Source: Motiliproteus sp036960405
GTDB taxonomy: Bacteria > Pseudomonadota > Gammaproteobacteria > Pseudomonadales > Balneatricaceae
Direction: 5' to 3'
Assembly: GCA_036960405.1 (NCBI GenBank)
Contig: JBALWS010000002.1
Coordinates: forward strand, 1-64,000
Length of the DNA stretch: 64,000 nt
Shown here: one piece after another, positions 16,019-25,356 of the stretch
Layout: each line of letters starts with the position of its first letter
How positions within the stretch are numbered: the stretch's first letter is position 1
Program-made: the position numbers and the translations under genes
The notes under the pieces: generated by a model
Told to the model about the DNA's origin: nothing
The model's input: only the letters and a program-made list of their open reading frames with translations
The model's database searches: none

Positions 16019-17239
16019 ATGGCGGCGAAACAAGCAAAACCCAGCACCTTTGCCTGGGAGGGCAAGGACAAAAACGGCAATAAAAGCAAAGGAAAGATCG
16101 ATGCAGAATCGGTAGCCTACGCCAAAGCTCAACTGCGTAAGCAAGGCATTATCCCATCCAAAGTCGCCAAAGAACGCGCCTCGGCCTTTGGTAGTGCGGG
16201 CAAGAAAACCACCCCGCTCGATATCGCCATGTTCACCCGCCAATTGGCCACGATGATGAAAGCCGGGGTACCGATGGTGCAGGCGTTCGATATCGTCGCT
16301 GGCGGTGTCGAGAAAGATGGTTTAAAAAAGATGATCTACGACCTCAGAAACGAGGTCGCTAGCGGAACGGGGCTGGCTGCTTCACTGCGTAAATACCCGC
16401 TATATTTCGATGACCTATTTTGTAATTTGGTCCATGCGGGCGAGCAATCGGGTGCACTGGAAACCATGCTCGATCGAATCGCCACCTACAAGGAGAAAAC
16501 TGAACAACTTAAGGCCAAGATCAAAAAAGCGATGACCTACCCGATCGCAGTTATCATCGTCGGTGTTATTGTCTCAGCTATCCTGCTGATCAAAGTAGTG
16601 CCTCAGTTCGAATCGATTTTTAAAGGTTTTGGTGCAGACCTGCCCGCCTTCACCAAGTTCGTCGTTAATCTTTCCGTTTACGCACAAGCCTACTGGTATA
16701 TGGCCCTAGCAGCGATTATGGGTGCAGGTTTTGTTTTCAAGATGACACATCGTAAATCGGAAGCTTTCCGTGATGCCATCGACAAGTTCACTCTGAAGAT
16801 GCCTGTTCTTGGCAATATTCTACACAAAGCCGCAATCGCTCGTTTCGCCCGCACCCTGGCCACCACCTTTGCCGCCGGTGTGCCCTTGGTCAATGCACTT
16901 GAATCGGCGGCAGGCGCCTCGGGGAATGTGATTTACCGGACGGCTATACTACAGGTTCGCAACGGTGTCTCGACCGGCCAGTCGCTGCAGAACGCGACCC
17001 GCATGACCGGTGTATTCCCCAATATGGCGGTACAGATGATCGCTATCGGTGAAGAAGCCGGTTCGTTAGATGAAATGCTCGACAAGGTAGCATCTTTCTA
17101 CGAAGACGAAGTCGATAACGCTGTCGATAACCTGACTAGCCTGATGGAACCGATGATCATGTCAGTACTCGGCGTTATGGTCGGCGGCCTAGTCGTTGCG
17201 ATGTACCTGCCTATCTTCAAACTAGGTGCGGTGGTTTAA
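16019..17239 (+). CDS. pilC: type IV pilus inner-membrane platform protein PilC
   Basis: 406-residue GspF/PilC-family platform protein. Two repeated T2SSF domains (about 70-195 and 275-400) each end in membrane spans (SAILLIKVVPQFESIF and MVGGLVVAMYLPIF). Conserved signatures include FTRQLATMMKAGVP, GEQSGALETMLDR and IGEEAGSLDEML. It anchors PilB at the inner membrane. The start ATG has only a weak, distant AGGA. It is followed nine bases later by pilD. Confidence 0.95.
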   Translation: MAAKQAKPSTFAWEGKDKNGNKSKGKIDAESVAYAKAQLRKQGIIPSKVAKERASAFGSAGKKTTPLDIAMFTRQLATMMKAGVPMVQAFDIVAGGVEKDGLKKMIYDLRNEVASGTGLAASLRKYPLYFDDLFCNLVHAGEQSGALETMLDRIATYKEKTEQLKAKIKKAMTYPIAVIIVGVIVSAILLIKVVPQFESIFKGFGADLPAFTKFVVNLSVYAQAYWYMALAAIMGAGFVFKMTHRKSEAFRDAIDKFTLKMPVLGNILHKAAIARFARTLATTFAAGVPLVNALESAAGASGNVIYRTAILQVRNGVSTGQSLQNATRMTGVFPNMAVQMIAIGEEAGSLDEMLDKVASFYEDEVDNAVDNLTSLMEPMIMSVLGVMVGGLVVAMYLPIFKLGAVV

Positions 17240-17247
17240 CGCTCAAA

Positions 17248-18126
17248 ATGGATTTTTTCAACCTACTCGCCAGCTCACCTGTCTTCCTGACCACGATCGT
17301 GCTAACCATCGGCTTGATGGTCGGCAGCTTTTTGAACGTGGTGATCTACCGCCTGCCGTTGATGATGCAACGCGAATGGAAGCAGCAATGCCATGAACTG
17401 CTCAATGATGGCAACACCCCGGATGACTCTGCCTCCGAAGAGCCTTTCAACTTGGCTGTTCCGCGTTCACGCTGTCCACAGTGCGGTCACTGGATAACCG
17501 CCGTAGAAAACATCCCGCTCATCAGCTACCTCTTTCTCAAAGGCCGCTGCTCCGACTGTAAACACCCGATACCCAAGCGCTACCCGCTGGTAGAACTTGT
17601 TACCGGTCTGCTGTCAGCACTGATCGCTTACCAGTTCGGTTTCAGTCCGTTGATGCTGGCTGTATTGCTGCTGACTTGGGCACTGATAGCGCTAACAATG
17701 ATCGATTTCGATCACCAACTGCTACCCGATTCGCTAACGCTTCCACTGCTCTGGCTAGGCTTGATTCTCAATACCTTTGGTCTGATCACCGACCTGCACA
17801 GCGCTCTTTGGGGAGCTGTAGCAGGCTACTTGGTGCTTTGGGGGGTGTATTGGTTATTCAAACTGGTCACCGGCAAAGAAGGCATGGGCTACGGCGATTT
17901 CAAACTTCTGGCAGCACTAGGGGCCTGGATGGGTTGGCAGATGCTACCACTGGTCATCATCCTATCATCGTTTGTCGGGGCTGCACTGGGCATCACTCTG
18001 ATTGTACTGAAAGGACGCGACCACCAGCAGCCGATGCCTTTCGGACCTTTTCTGGCCATCGCCGGCTGGATCGCGCTGCTGTGGGGCCCCGCCATCGTAG
18101 ACAGCTATCTGCGCTGGCTAACCTAA
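17248..18126 (+). CDS. pilD: prepilin peptidase / N-methyltransferase PilD
   Basis: 292-residue polytopic membrane aspartyl protease that cleaves prepilins at Gly-Phe and methylates the new N-terminus. The cytoplasmic zinc-binding loop has CPQCGHW and CSDCKHP. The catalytic aspartates are in TMIDFDHQ and the GYGDFK (GxGD) motif. About eight membrane spans are present. It presumably processes PilA and any type II secretion pseudopilins encoded elsewhere. Spacing to pilC and coaE is 8 and 6 bp, consistent with one operon. Confidence 0.95.
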   Translation: MDFFNLLASSPVFLTTIVLTIGLMVGSFLNVVIYRLPLMMQREWKQQCHELLNDGNTPDDSASEEPFNLAVPRSRCPQCGHWITAVENIPLISYLFLKGRCSDCKHPIPKRYPLVELVTGLLSALIAYQFGFSPLMLAVLLLTWALIALTMIDFDHQLLPDSLTLPLLWLGLILNTFGLITDLHSALWGAVAGYLVLWGVYWLFKLVTGKEGMGYGDFKLLAALGAWMGWQMLPLVIILSSFVGAALGITLIVLKGRDHQQPMPFGPFLAIAGWIALLWGPAIVDSYLRWLT

Positions 18127-18132
18127 TTCAAC

Positions 18133-18747
18133 ATGACCTTTATCGTAGGCCTTACGGGCGGTATCGGCAGCGGCAAAACCACCGTCGCCAACCTATTTGC
18201 CAAACAGGGTATCGAGCTGGTTGATGCCGATCTGATTGCTCGCGAGATCGTCGAACCTGGTGAACCAGCACTGCAACAGATCGCCGATCACTTCGGGGAA
18301 AAAACGCTCCAACCAGATGGCTCGCTCAACCGTGCCGCATTACGCCAGATTGTCTTCGCCGATCCCTCTCAACGCCTCTGGCTTGAACAGTTAACCCATC
18401 CGCTAATACGACAACGGACCCTAGAGCGTCTGCAACAAGCCCGTTCTGACTACGCCATGTTGGTGTCGCCATTGCTGCTCGAAACCGATCAGCACCAACT
18501 TGTCGACCATATCCTCGTCGTTGATGTGTCCGAAGCGATTCAGATCGAACGTACCGTTCATCGTGATAGCAATACCAAGCACCAAGTCCGTGAGATCCTT
18601 AACGCCCAATGCAACCGTAAACAACGACTTGAACGAGCTGACAGTGTTATCGATAATAGCCTGACTCAGCAAGCGTTAATCGACCAGGTCAACCGACTCG
18701 ACCAGCAGTTCCGCTTGCTTGCTGGCAAACCACCCATTCAGGAATAA
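18133..18747 (+). CDS. coaE: dephospho-CoA kinase
   Basis: 204-residue P-loop kinase for the last step of coenzyme A synthesis. Walker A is GLTGGIGSGKT, followed by DADLIAREIVEPGEPAL, DGSLNRAALRQIVF and HPLIR, all conserved in CoaE. Cytoplasmic. The gene sits between pilD and yacG, a very common gammaproteobacterial arrangement that has nothing to do with pilus function. Confidence 0.95.
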   Translation: MTFIVGLTGGIGSGKTTVANLFAKQGIELVDADLIAREIVEPGEPALQQIADHFGEKTLQPDGSLNRAALRQIVFADPSQRLWLEQLTHPLIRQRTLERLQQARSDYAMLVSPLLLETDQHQLVDHILVVDVSEAIQIERTVHRDSNTKHQVREILNAQCNRKQRLERADSVIDNSLTQQALIDQVNRLDQQFRLLAGKPPIQE

Positions 18748-18750
18748 CCC

Positions 18751-18990
18751 ATGCCCACCGTCAACTGCCCGCACTGCAAAAAACCAATGGAATGGGACAG
18801 CAACAATCCGCACCGGCCATTTTGCTCCGAACGCTGTCGTTTGATCGACTTGGGAGCCTGGGCCAACGAGGAATATCAGATCAGCAAGCCCAGCGGTAGC
18901 GAGATGATGAATCAGCTGGAGATGGACCCCGAACTAGCCGAAGAGTTGCTGCTCGAGCTTGAACAAGCCAGCGACCAGCCACTGCATTAA
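18751..18990 (+). CDS. yacG: DNA gyrase inhibitor YacG
   Basis: 79-residue zinc protein. The four ligands are in CPHCKKPMEW and FCSERCRLIDLG, followed by WANEEYQI. YacG of E. coli binds GyrB and inhibits gyrase. The acidic C-terminal tail (ELAEELLLELEQ) is slightly longer than usual. Three bases separate it from coaE, the normal pairing. Confidence 0.92.
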   Translation: MPTVNCPHCKKPMEWDSNNPHRPFCSERCRLIDLGAWANEEYQISKPSGSEMMNQLEMDPELAEELLLELEQASDQPLH

Positions 18991-19035
18991 AGTCGGTTTA
19001 CGACTAATATTAGGTCTGACAAATTTAATAACGGC

Positions 19036-19977
19036 TTACCAGAAGGCTCGAATAGCGGCGATGCCTTGGGCACCATGCTCTATCGCCGTTTTCTCCATTC
19101 CCTGCTCCATGCCTCCCAACGCATAAACCGGCATTGTCGCTTGCTTTGTCAAGCTAGCGAACTCCTGCCAACCCAAGGTATCAGCGTCAGGGTGTGAGGC
19201 GGTCGGCAACACCGGTGACAGCAGCACGTAATCGACACCCAATAGCTTTGCCCGTTGCAACTCGGCAACATTATGGCAAGACACCCCCAACAAACCCTGT
19301 CGCCAAGGAGCCAACTGCTCTTTAGTTAGTTGCATTAACGCATAACGATTTAGATGCAGACCATCGGCTTTTACAGCCACGACATTTGCAGGGTCACGGT
19401 TAACAATCAGCTTGGCAGCAAACGAATGACAACGTTGCAACGCCTCGCTGGCCAAGGATTGATAAGCGTTGACCTCTAGCGAATGAGCGCGAAGTTGTAC
19501 TAGTCGAGCCCCCTTATCCAGGGCGTGCTCCAACTTCGTCAACCACTGCTCCCGGTCAGTAGCGTCACCGGTGATCAAGTAACGCTGTGGCAATGTTAAT
19601 GCGGTGATAATCGCTCGATTGGCATCAGGAAACTGATCCGGGCAGAGTTCGGATTCAGCCATCCAGTACAAAGACTGCCCCTCCAACCCTTGCGGTTTGC
19701 CTTGGTAGCGAGTCACTCGCCACACATCGAGCAAGACGCGTTTATCGGTGTAGTCATGCGGAATTTGAATCAGCGGCTCGAACGCCGTCGGAGTAATTCC
19801 TAGCTCCTCCTGCAGCTCACGCACCAACGCCTGAACCACCGACTCCCCAGAGTCGACCTTACCACCAGGAAATTCGAGCAAGCCGCCCTGATGCAGATGC
19901 TCGGGCCGACGACTGATCAGCAGTCGCCCATCGGGACCATAGATCGCTGCGGCAGCAACATGCACCACCGGGATCAT
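19036..19977 (-). CDS. Nudix hydrolase fused to thiamine phosphate synthase-like domain
   Basis: 313-residue two-domain protein. The N-terminal part (1-130) is a MutT-type Nudix hydrolase with the Nudix box GGKVDSGESVVQALVRELQEELG. The C-terminal part (about 135-313) is a ThiE/TenI-like TIM barrel with VQLRAHS, LIVNRDP, GLHLNR and GVSCHN. Such fusions are common in this chromosomal position and are usually called MutT-like, removing oxidised dGTP. The barrel may act in thiamine salvage or damage repair; its activity is not established. Convergent with yacG. Confidence 0.9.
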   Translation of the reverse strand: MIPVVHVAAAAIYGPDGRLLISRRPEHLHQGGLLEFPGGKVDSGESVVQALVRELQEELGITPTAFEPLIQIPHDYTDKRVLLDVWRVTRYQGKPQGLEGQSLYWMAESELCPDQFPDANRAIITALTLPQRYLITGDATDREQWLTKLEHALDKGARLVQLRAHSLEVNAYQSLASEALQRCHSFAAKLIVNRDPANVVAVKADGLHLNRYALMQLTKEQLAPWRQGLLGVSCHNVAELQRAKLLGVDYVLLSPVLPTASHPDADTLGWQEFASLTKQATMPVYALGGMEQGMEKTAIEHGAQGIAAIRAFW

Positions 19978-20019
19978 AAGCAGCCCAGAGGAGCTATAAG
20001 GTTAACAGTACCTAGCAGG

Positions 20020-21234
20020 TTAACTGCGGTAGTCGGCATTGATCGCGACATAGTCTTTGGACAGGTCGGTCGTCCACACCGTCTCGCTGCAGCCACCACG
20101 ATTGAGCTGCACTCTAATACTTATCTCATCCTGGCTCATCACCGCCTGGCCCTGCTCTTCGGTATAACTCGCAGCACGCCCCCCGTTTTCGACAATACAG
20201 ACACCGTCGAGGTAAATTTTCAACGCCTCGAGGTCTAACTGTTCGATTCCGGCATAACCCACTGCAGCCAAAATGCGCCCCCAATTTGGATCGGATGCAA
20301 ACAATGCCGTTTTAACCAACGGCGAATGAGCAATCGTGTAGGCCGTTTTGAGCGCCTCTTCGCCACTTGCAGCCGCGCTCACCTCAACGGTGACAAACTT
20401 GGTCGCTCCTTCGCCATCACGGACGATAGCTTGGGCCAGCTCGAGTAACACCGACTCAATCGCTTCGGCAAACAGCGTCCAGCAATCCGACTCACCATCT
20501 AAGCCAGCATCAACCGCTCCGGTAGCCACCAGCATGCACGAATCGTTGGTCGAGGTATCGCCGTCGATCGTGACACGGTTAAAGGTCCGTTCGGCCACCT
20601 CTGACAACAACTGCTGCAATGCGGGTTGTGAAACCTGAGCATCGGTGGCGACAAACGCCAACATGGTCGCCATATTGGGCCGAATCATGCCAGCCCCCTT
20701 GGAGATACCGCTGATACGAACCGTCTTACCATCGATCTCAACGCAACGGCTTGCGCCTTTAGGGCGGGTATCGGTGGTCATAATACCGCTGGCCGCATCA
20801 CCCCATCCCTGCTCGCTTAACGTCTCTAGTGCCTGCGGTAGCCCCGCATGGATTTTCTCGACCGGTAGTTTTTCGCCAATCACGCCGGTTGAGAATGGCA
20901 ATACTGCTGCCGACGCATCCCCGGTCAAAAGTGCCAACTGCTCACAGCAACTCACCGCATCGGCCATCCCCTCGGTTCCCGTCCCGGCATTTGCATTGCC
21001 GGTGTTGACCAGCAGATAGCGCGGCGCTTGTTTTGCCATATGTGCCTTGGATAGCGTCACCGGTGCTGCGCAGAAGGCATTTTGGGTAAAGACGCCCGCC
21101 ACACTGCTTGTCTCTGCCAGCTCCATCACCACCAGGTCTTTACGCCCCGGTGTTTTAATACCCGCACACGCCGTGCCCAAGCGAAAGCCTGCAATCGCTT
21201 CAAAATCGGGAAGGGTTCCTGGACCTACGGCCAT
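20020..21234 (-). CDS. argJ: bifunctional glutamate N-acetyltransferase / amino-acid acetyltransferase ArgJ
   Basis: 404-residue enzyme of cyclic arginine synthesis, making N-acetylglutamate and recycling acetyl groups from N-acetylornithine. It is self-cleaved at the ATML motif; the nucleophile Thr190 lies in KGAGMIRPNMATML. Other motifs: NTGNANAGTG, GDTSTNDS and DPNWGRILAAVGYAG. The ribosome-binding site AGGAG precedes the ATG by about eight bases. It lies downstream of secA but behind a terminator, so it probably has its own promoter. Confidence 0.95.
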   Translation of the reverse strand: MAVGPGTLPDFEAIAGFRLGTACAGIKTPGRKDLVVMELAETSSVAGVFTQNAFCAAPVTLSKAHMAKQAPRYLLVNTGNANAGTGTEGMADAVSCCEQLALLTGDASAAVLPFSTGVIGEKLPVEKIHAGLPQALETLSEQGWGDAASGIMTTDTRPKGASRCVEIDGKTVRISGISKGAGMIRPNMATMLAFVATDAQVSQPALQQLLSEVAERTFNRVTIDGDTSTNDSCMLVATGAVDAGLDGESDCWTLFAEAIESVLLELAQAIVRDGEGATKFVTVEVSAAASGEEALKTAYTIAHSPLVKTALFASDPNWGRILAAVGYAGIEQLDLEALKIYLDGVCIVENGGRAASYTEEQGQAVMSQDEISIRVQLNRGGCSETVWTTDLSKDYVAINADYRS

Positions 21235-21258
21235 GTTTAAACTCCTGTTAGCGCCTTC

Positions 21259-21280
21259 AAAAAAAAGGGGACCCGCCCTT
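21259..21280 (-). terminator. terminator between secA and argJ
   Basis: On the minus strand, AAGGG, a six-base loop and CCCTT are followed by a run of eight T (plus-strand A-run 21259-21266). The stem is short but the T-run is strong. It lies 70 bp after the secA stop and 25 bp before argJ. Confidence 0.6.
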
Positions 21281-21349
21281 ACGGATCGAATCCCACCTTA
21301 ATAATTTATTAACTACGTTGATGGGCAATGCCCAACGACAAACTTGCTA

Positions 21350-24088
21350 TTAGCCAGTCAATTTACCGTGACACTGCTTATACTTCTTACCCGAGCCACA
21401 AGGGCATGGCTCATTGCGCCCCACTTTGCGATCTTCGCGCACAAATGGCTGCGCCTGATCGGCGTCCTGGCCAGCTTCTTCACCGGCTTGAGCCAGAGCA
21501 TCTGACTGATCGTGCTGGAACTCCATCTGCTGTTGGGCTAAGGCTTCCCGACGCTGACGTTCGATCTCTTCAAGCTCTTCAGGCTGACGCACCTGAACAT
21601 GGCAGATGATCCGTACCACATCCTGTTTGATGTTGCCCAGCAACTCCTGGAACAGCTCAAACGACTCACGCTTATATTCCTGCTTGGGATTCTTCTGAGC
21701 GTAGCCTCGCAGATGAATTCCCTGACGCAGGTGATCCATGGTCGCCAGATGTTCTTTCCACAGCGTATCGAGAACCTGCAACATCACCTGCTTCTCGAAC
21801 AGCCGCATCGACTCGGCCCCAACGACCGACTCTTTCTCAGCGTAGGCATCGAGTTCCGCCTGCAAAATTTTGTCGCGCAGTGTCTCTTCGTGCAGATTGT
21901 CATCGCTGTCCAACCACTGCTGGAGCGGCAACTGCAGATTCACATCTGAACTAATCTGTTTTTCCAGCCCAGCCACATCCCACTGTTCTTCCAGACTTTG
22001 TGGCGGAATAAAGTCGCTGATCAGGTCACTGATCACCTCTTCACGGATGCTGTTGATCATTTCGGAGATGTCATTGGTCGCCATCAAATCGTTGCGCTGA
22101 TCGTAGATCGCCCGGCGCTGATCGTTGGCCACATCATCGTATTCAAGCAGCTGCTTACGAATATCAAAGTTACGCCCTTCAACTTTGCGCTGCGCCTTTT
22201 CAATCGCGTTCGATACCATTTTGTGCTCGATCGCTTCACCTTTTTCCATCCCCAGCGCTTGCATAAAGTTACGCACCCGCTCGGAGGCGAAGATCCGCAT
22301 CAGATTATCGTCCAGCGACAGATAAAAGCGCGAGGAACCCGGATCGCCCTGACGACCAGCACGCCCTCGCAACTGATTATCGATCCGACGCGATTCGTGA
22401 CGCTCGGTGCCGATAATATGCAAGCCGCCGGCTTCAATTACCTGCTGATGGGTTTGATCCCATTTTTGCTTAATCGCTGTGATCTGTTCTTCAGAAGGGT
22501 TTTCCAACTGGCCGACTTCCGATTCCCAGTTACCGCCCAACACAATATCGGTACCTCGGCCAGCCATGTTGGTCGCGATAGTGATCGCACCAGGACGCCC
22601 GGCGTCGGCAATAATCAAGGCCTCACGCTCGTGCTGTTTGGCATTGAGGATATTGTGCTTAATTTTCTCTTTGGTCAGCAGTTGCGAGATCACCTCTGAC
22701 ATCTCAATCGAGGCGGTACCGACCAGCACCGGTTGCTTGCGCGCCTGACAATCACGTACATCTTCAACAATGGCGTCAAACTTATCCTGCATCCCCAGAT
22801 AGATCAGGTCGTTGTGATCGCTACGTTGAACCGGCTGATTGGTGGGAATAACCACCACGTCCAAGCTGTAGATCTGATGCAATTCAAACGCCTCGGTATC
22901 GGCGGTACCGGTCATCCCAGACAGTTTGTCGTAGATACGAAAATAGTTCTGGAAGGTGGTCGAGGCCAGCGTCTGGCTTTCGTTTTGAATATCAACGCCC
23001 TCTTTGGCTTCCACCGCTTGGTGCAAGCCTTCGGACCAGCGACGTCCCGCCATGGTCCGTCCAGTATGCTCATCGACGATAACGATCTGACCACCCTGAA
23101 CGATGTAATCAACATCTTTGGTATAGAGCACACTCGCTCGCAGTCCTGAGTGAACATGGTGCAGCAAGTTAAGATTTTTGGGAGCATAGAGTGATTCGTC
23201 CTCGGTCAGCAAACCGATCTCGGCTAGCAAACCTTCGACAAACTGATGTCCCTCCTCGGTCAACTCAACCGAGCGCTGTTTTTCGTCAACAGCATAGTGC
23301 CCCGGTGGCTCCTCAACATCGTCGCCCTCTTCAAACTCAGGCTGACGCTCGAGCTTGGGAATCAGGGTGTTGATCTGCCTATATAGCTCTGAGCTATCTT
23401 CAGCAGGGCCGGAAATGATCAGCGGCGTTCGCGCCTCGTCGATCAAAATCGAGTCGACCTCATCGATGATGCCGTAACTGAGCGAACGCTGAACTTTTTC
23501 TTCGGTACTAAACGCCATATTGTCGCGCAAGTAATCAAAGCCGAATTCATTGTTAGTGCCATAGGTAATATCGGCACGGTAAGCGGCCTGCTTCTCTTCG
23601 TGCGACTGCCCCGAATAGATCACCCCAACGCTCAAGCCCAGCGCCTGATAAAGTTTACCCATCCAGTCAGCATCACGACGAGCCAGATAGTCGTTAACGG
23701 TAACGATATGCATGCCTTGCCCGGGAATGGCATTCAGATAGGCTGCCAGCGTCGACATTAGCGTCTTACCCTCACCGGTACGCATCTCAGCGATGCGACC
23801 TTCGTGAAGAGTGATACCGCCTACCAACTGGACGTCAAAGTGGCGCATTCCCAACGCCCGCTGGGACGTCTCACGGCAGACAGCAAAGGCCTCGGGCAGC
23901 AGTTTATCCAACGTTTCACCCTGCTCAAACCGCTGACGAAACTCGGTAGCTTTAGCGGTTAGCTGTTCATCGCTAAACTCCGCCGTTTGCTCTTCTAATG
24001 CATTAACCGCCCTGACGATCTTGTTCATGCGTTTGAGTTCGCGATCGTTTTTACTACCAAAAATCTTCTTGAACAGAGGTGCAATCAT
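21350..24088 (-). CDS. secA: preprotein translocase ATPase SecA
   Basis: 912-residue motor of Sec export. Nucleotide-binding domain 1 carries Walker A MRTGEGKTL and the DEVDSILIDEARTPLIISG stretch. The preprotein cross-linking domain and domain 2 (GRAGRQGDPGSSRFYLSLDD) follow. The C-terminal zinc site reads CPCGSGKKYKQCHG and binds SecB and phospholipid. Full family length. It is the last gene of the minus-strand cell envelope region, separated from lpxC by a terminator. Confidence 0.97.
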   Translation of the reverse strand: MIAPLFKKIFGSKNDRELKRMNKIVRAVNALEEQTAEFSDEQLTAKATEFRQRFEQGETLDKLLPEAFAVCRETSQRALGMRHFDVQLVGGITLHEGRIAEMRTGEGKTLMSTLAAYLNAIPGQGMHIVTVNDYLARRDADWMGKLYQALGLSVGVIYSGQSHEEKQAAYRADITYGTNNEFGFDYLRDNMAFSTEEKVQRSLSYGIIDEVDSILIDEARTPLIISGPAEDSSELYRQINTLIPKLERQPEFEEGDDVEEPPGHYAVDEKQRSVELTEEGHQFVEGLLAEIGLLTEDESLYAPKNLNLLHHVHSGLRASVLYTKDVDYIVQGGQIVIVDEHTGRTMAGRRWSEGLHQAVEAKEGVDIQNESQTLASTTFQNYFRIYDKLSGMTGTADTEAFELHQIYSLDVVVIPTNQPVQRSDHNDLIYLGMQDKFDAIVEDVRDCQARKQPVLVGTASIEMSEVISQLLTKEKIKHNILNAKQHEREALIIADAGRPGAITIATNMAGRGTDIVLGGNWESEVGQLENPSEEQITAIKQKWDQTHQQVIEAGGLHIIGTERHESRRIDNQLRGRAGRQGDPGSSRFYLSLDDNLMRIFASERVRNFMQALGMEKGEAIEHKMVSNAIEKAQRKVEGRNFDIRKQLLEYDDVANDQRRAIYDQRNDLMATNDISEMINSIREEVISDLISDFIPPQSLEEQWDVAGLEKQISSDVNLQLPLQQWLDSDDNLHEETLRDKILQAELDAYAEKESVVGAESMRLFEKQVMLQVLDTLWKEHLATMDHLRQGIHLRGYAQKNPKQEYKRESFELFQELLGNIKQDVVRIICHVQVRQPEELEEIERQRREALAQQQMEFQHDQSDALAQAGEEAGQDADQAQPFVREDRKVGRNEPCPCGSGKKYKQCHGKLTG

Positions 24089-24295
24089 AATCCGTGACTT
24101 ATTCTCAAGAGGGTTACCGGCCTGCCAAGGGGCCGCAAAAAGCTTAGCAAGCTACTGCTGAATCCGTTATTACAATGTGAATACAGATACTAATAGATGG
24201 GGCATTCTACCCGTAATTCAACAGGGGGTCGAAGGGAATTCCCTAACGGTTTCAAGGCAGCCGATATTGGGCTGGTTGAGCACCTAAAAAACGCA

Positions 24296-24328
24296 AAAAG
24301 CCGGGGCAAGTTTCCCTGCTCCGGCTTT
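24296..24328 (-). terminator. terminator after lpxC
   Basis: AAAAAGCCGG and CCGGCTTTA form the stem of a strong hairpin with a GGCA/TGCT inner part. It lies 30 bp past the lpxC stop and is flanked by A/T-runs on both strands. Confidence 0.75.
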
Positions 24329-24358
24329 AAATAAAGCTTGTTCCGACGACTTAAATAC

Positions 24359-25261
24359 TTATGCGGACTTCATATAAGAGATCGGTGACGCCTCTCCTTT
24401 TTCAAACGTGGCCACTTCCCAGGCATCTTCATTGCGCAGCAGCTCGCGCAACAGTAAATTATTCAAATGGTGGCCAGACTTAAAACCTTTAAATTCACCG
24501 ATCACGCTCTTACCCAACATGTACAGGTCGCCAACCGCATCGAGTACTTTATGCTTCACGAACTCATCGTCGTAGCGCAGACCGTCTTCGTTGAGCACTC
24601 GATAATCGTCAACCACAATAGCATTATCGACACTACCGCCCAGCGCCAGGTTATTGGCTCTAAGGGCTTCAAAATCACGCATAAAACCAAAGGTTCGCGC
24701 CCGGCTGACCTCTTTAACAAACGAGGTAGTGGAAAAGTTCAGACTGCACTCTTTATTGCGATCTTTAAAGGCAGGGTGATCGAACTCAATCGTAAAGCCG
24801 ACCTTAAAACCGTCAAAGGGCTCGAAACTGGCTAGCTTACCCTCATGTTCGATTTCGACTTTTCGCTTAATCCGAATAAATTGCTTAGCCGCATCCTGCT
24901 CAAGGATGCCTGCAGATTGAATCAGAAATACAAACGGCGCTGCGCTGCCGTCCATGATGGGCACCTCTTCCGCGCTCAACTCGACATAGGCGTTATCGAT
25001 ACCCAAACCAGCCATCGCCGACATTAAGTGCTCAACCGTCGACACCCGGGTATCACCATCGACCAGGTTGGTTGACATCGTAGTGTCGCCAACAGACTTC
25101 GCCCAGGCCCGAATTTCGACGACAGGATCAAGGTCAACACGACGAAACACGATGCCTGTATCTGCCGGCGCCGGTTTCAGAGACAGGTATACCTTCTCTC
25201 CGGTGTGCAGGCCAACACCAGTGGCTTTAATGGCGTTTTTTAACGTTCTCTGTCTGATCAT
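24359..25261 (-). CDS. lpxC: UDP-3-O-acyl-N-acetylglucosamine deacetylase
   Basis: 300-residue zinc deacetylase, the committed step of lipid A synthesis. The zinc ligands are His in VEHLMSAMAGLGIDN and His/Asp in KHKVLDAVGDL. FKSGHHLNN supplies the catalytic histidine. The N-terminus MIRQRTLKNAIKATGVGLH is canonical. It confirms a Gram-negative outer membrane with lipopolysaccharide. It follows ftsZ in the usual order. Confidence 0.97.
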   Translation of the reverse strand: MIRQRTLKNAIKATGVGLHTGEKVYLSLKPAPADTGIVFRRVDLDPVVEIRAWAKSVGDTTMSTNLVDGDTRVSTVEHLMSAMAGLGIDNAYVELSAEEVPIMDGSAAPFVFLIQSAGILEQDAAKQFIRIKRKVEIEHEGKLASFEPFDGFKVGFTIEFDHPAFKDRNKECSLNFSTTSFVKEVSRARTFGFMRDFEALRANNLALGGSVDNAIVVDDYRVLNEDGLRYDDEFVKHKVLDAVGDLYMLGKSVIGEFKGFKSGHHLNNLLLRELLRNEDAWEVATFEKGEASPISYMKSA

Positions 25262-25356
25262 GTTTGTACTAACTTCTAGCGGGCAAAAAAGATGCGGGAT
25301 GATACCAAAGTCACAAGACCTTTGACAGAATCGAACCGCCCTCTGATCGTCGACAA

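Noticed and set aside
18991..19005. terminator after yacG
   Set aside because: AGTCG/CGACT is a five-base-pair stem without a T-run; too weak to call.
21998..22699. 233-codon plus-strand ORF opposite secA
   Set aside because: Antisense shadow of a fully conserved SecA region with no recognisable protein family.
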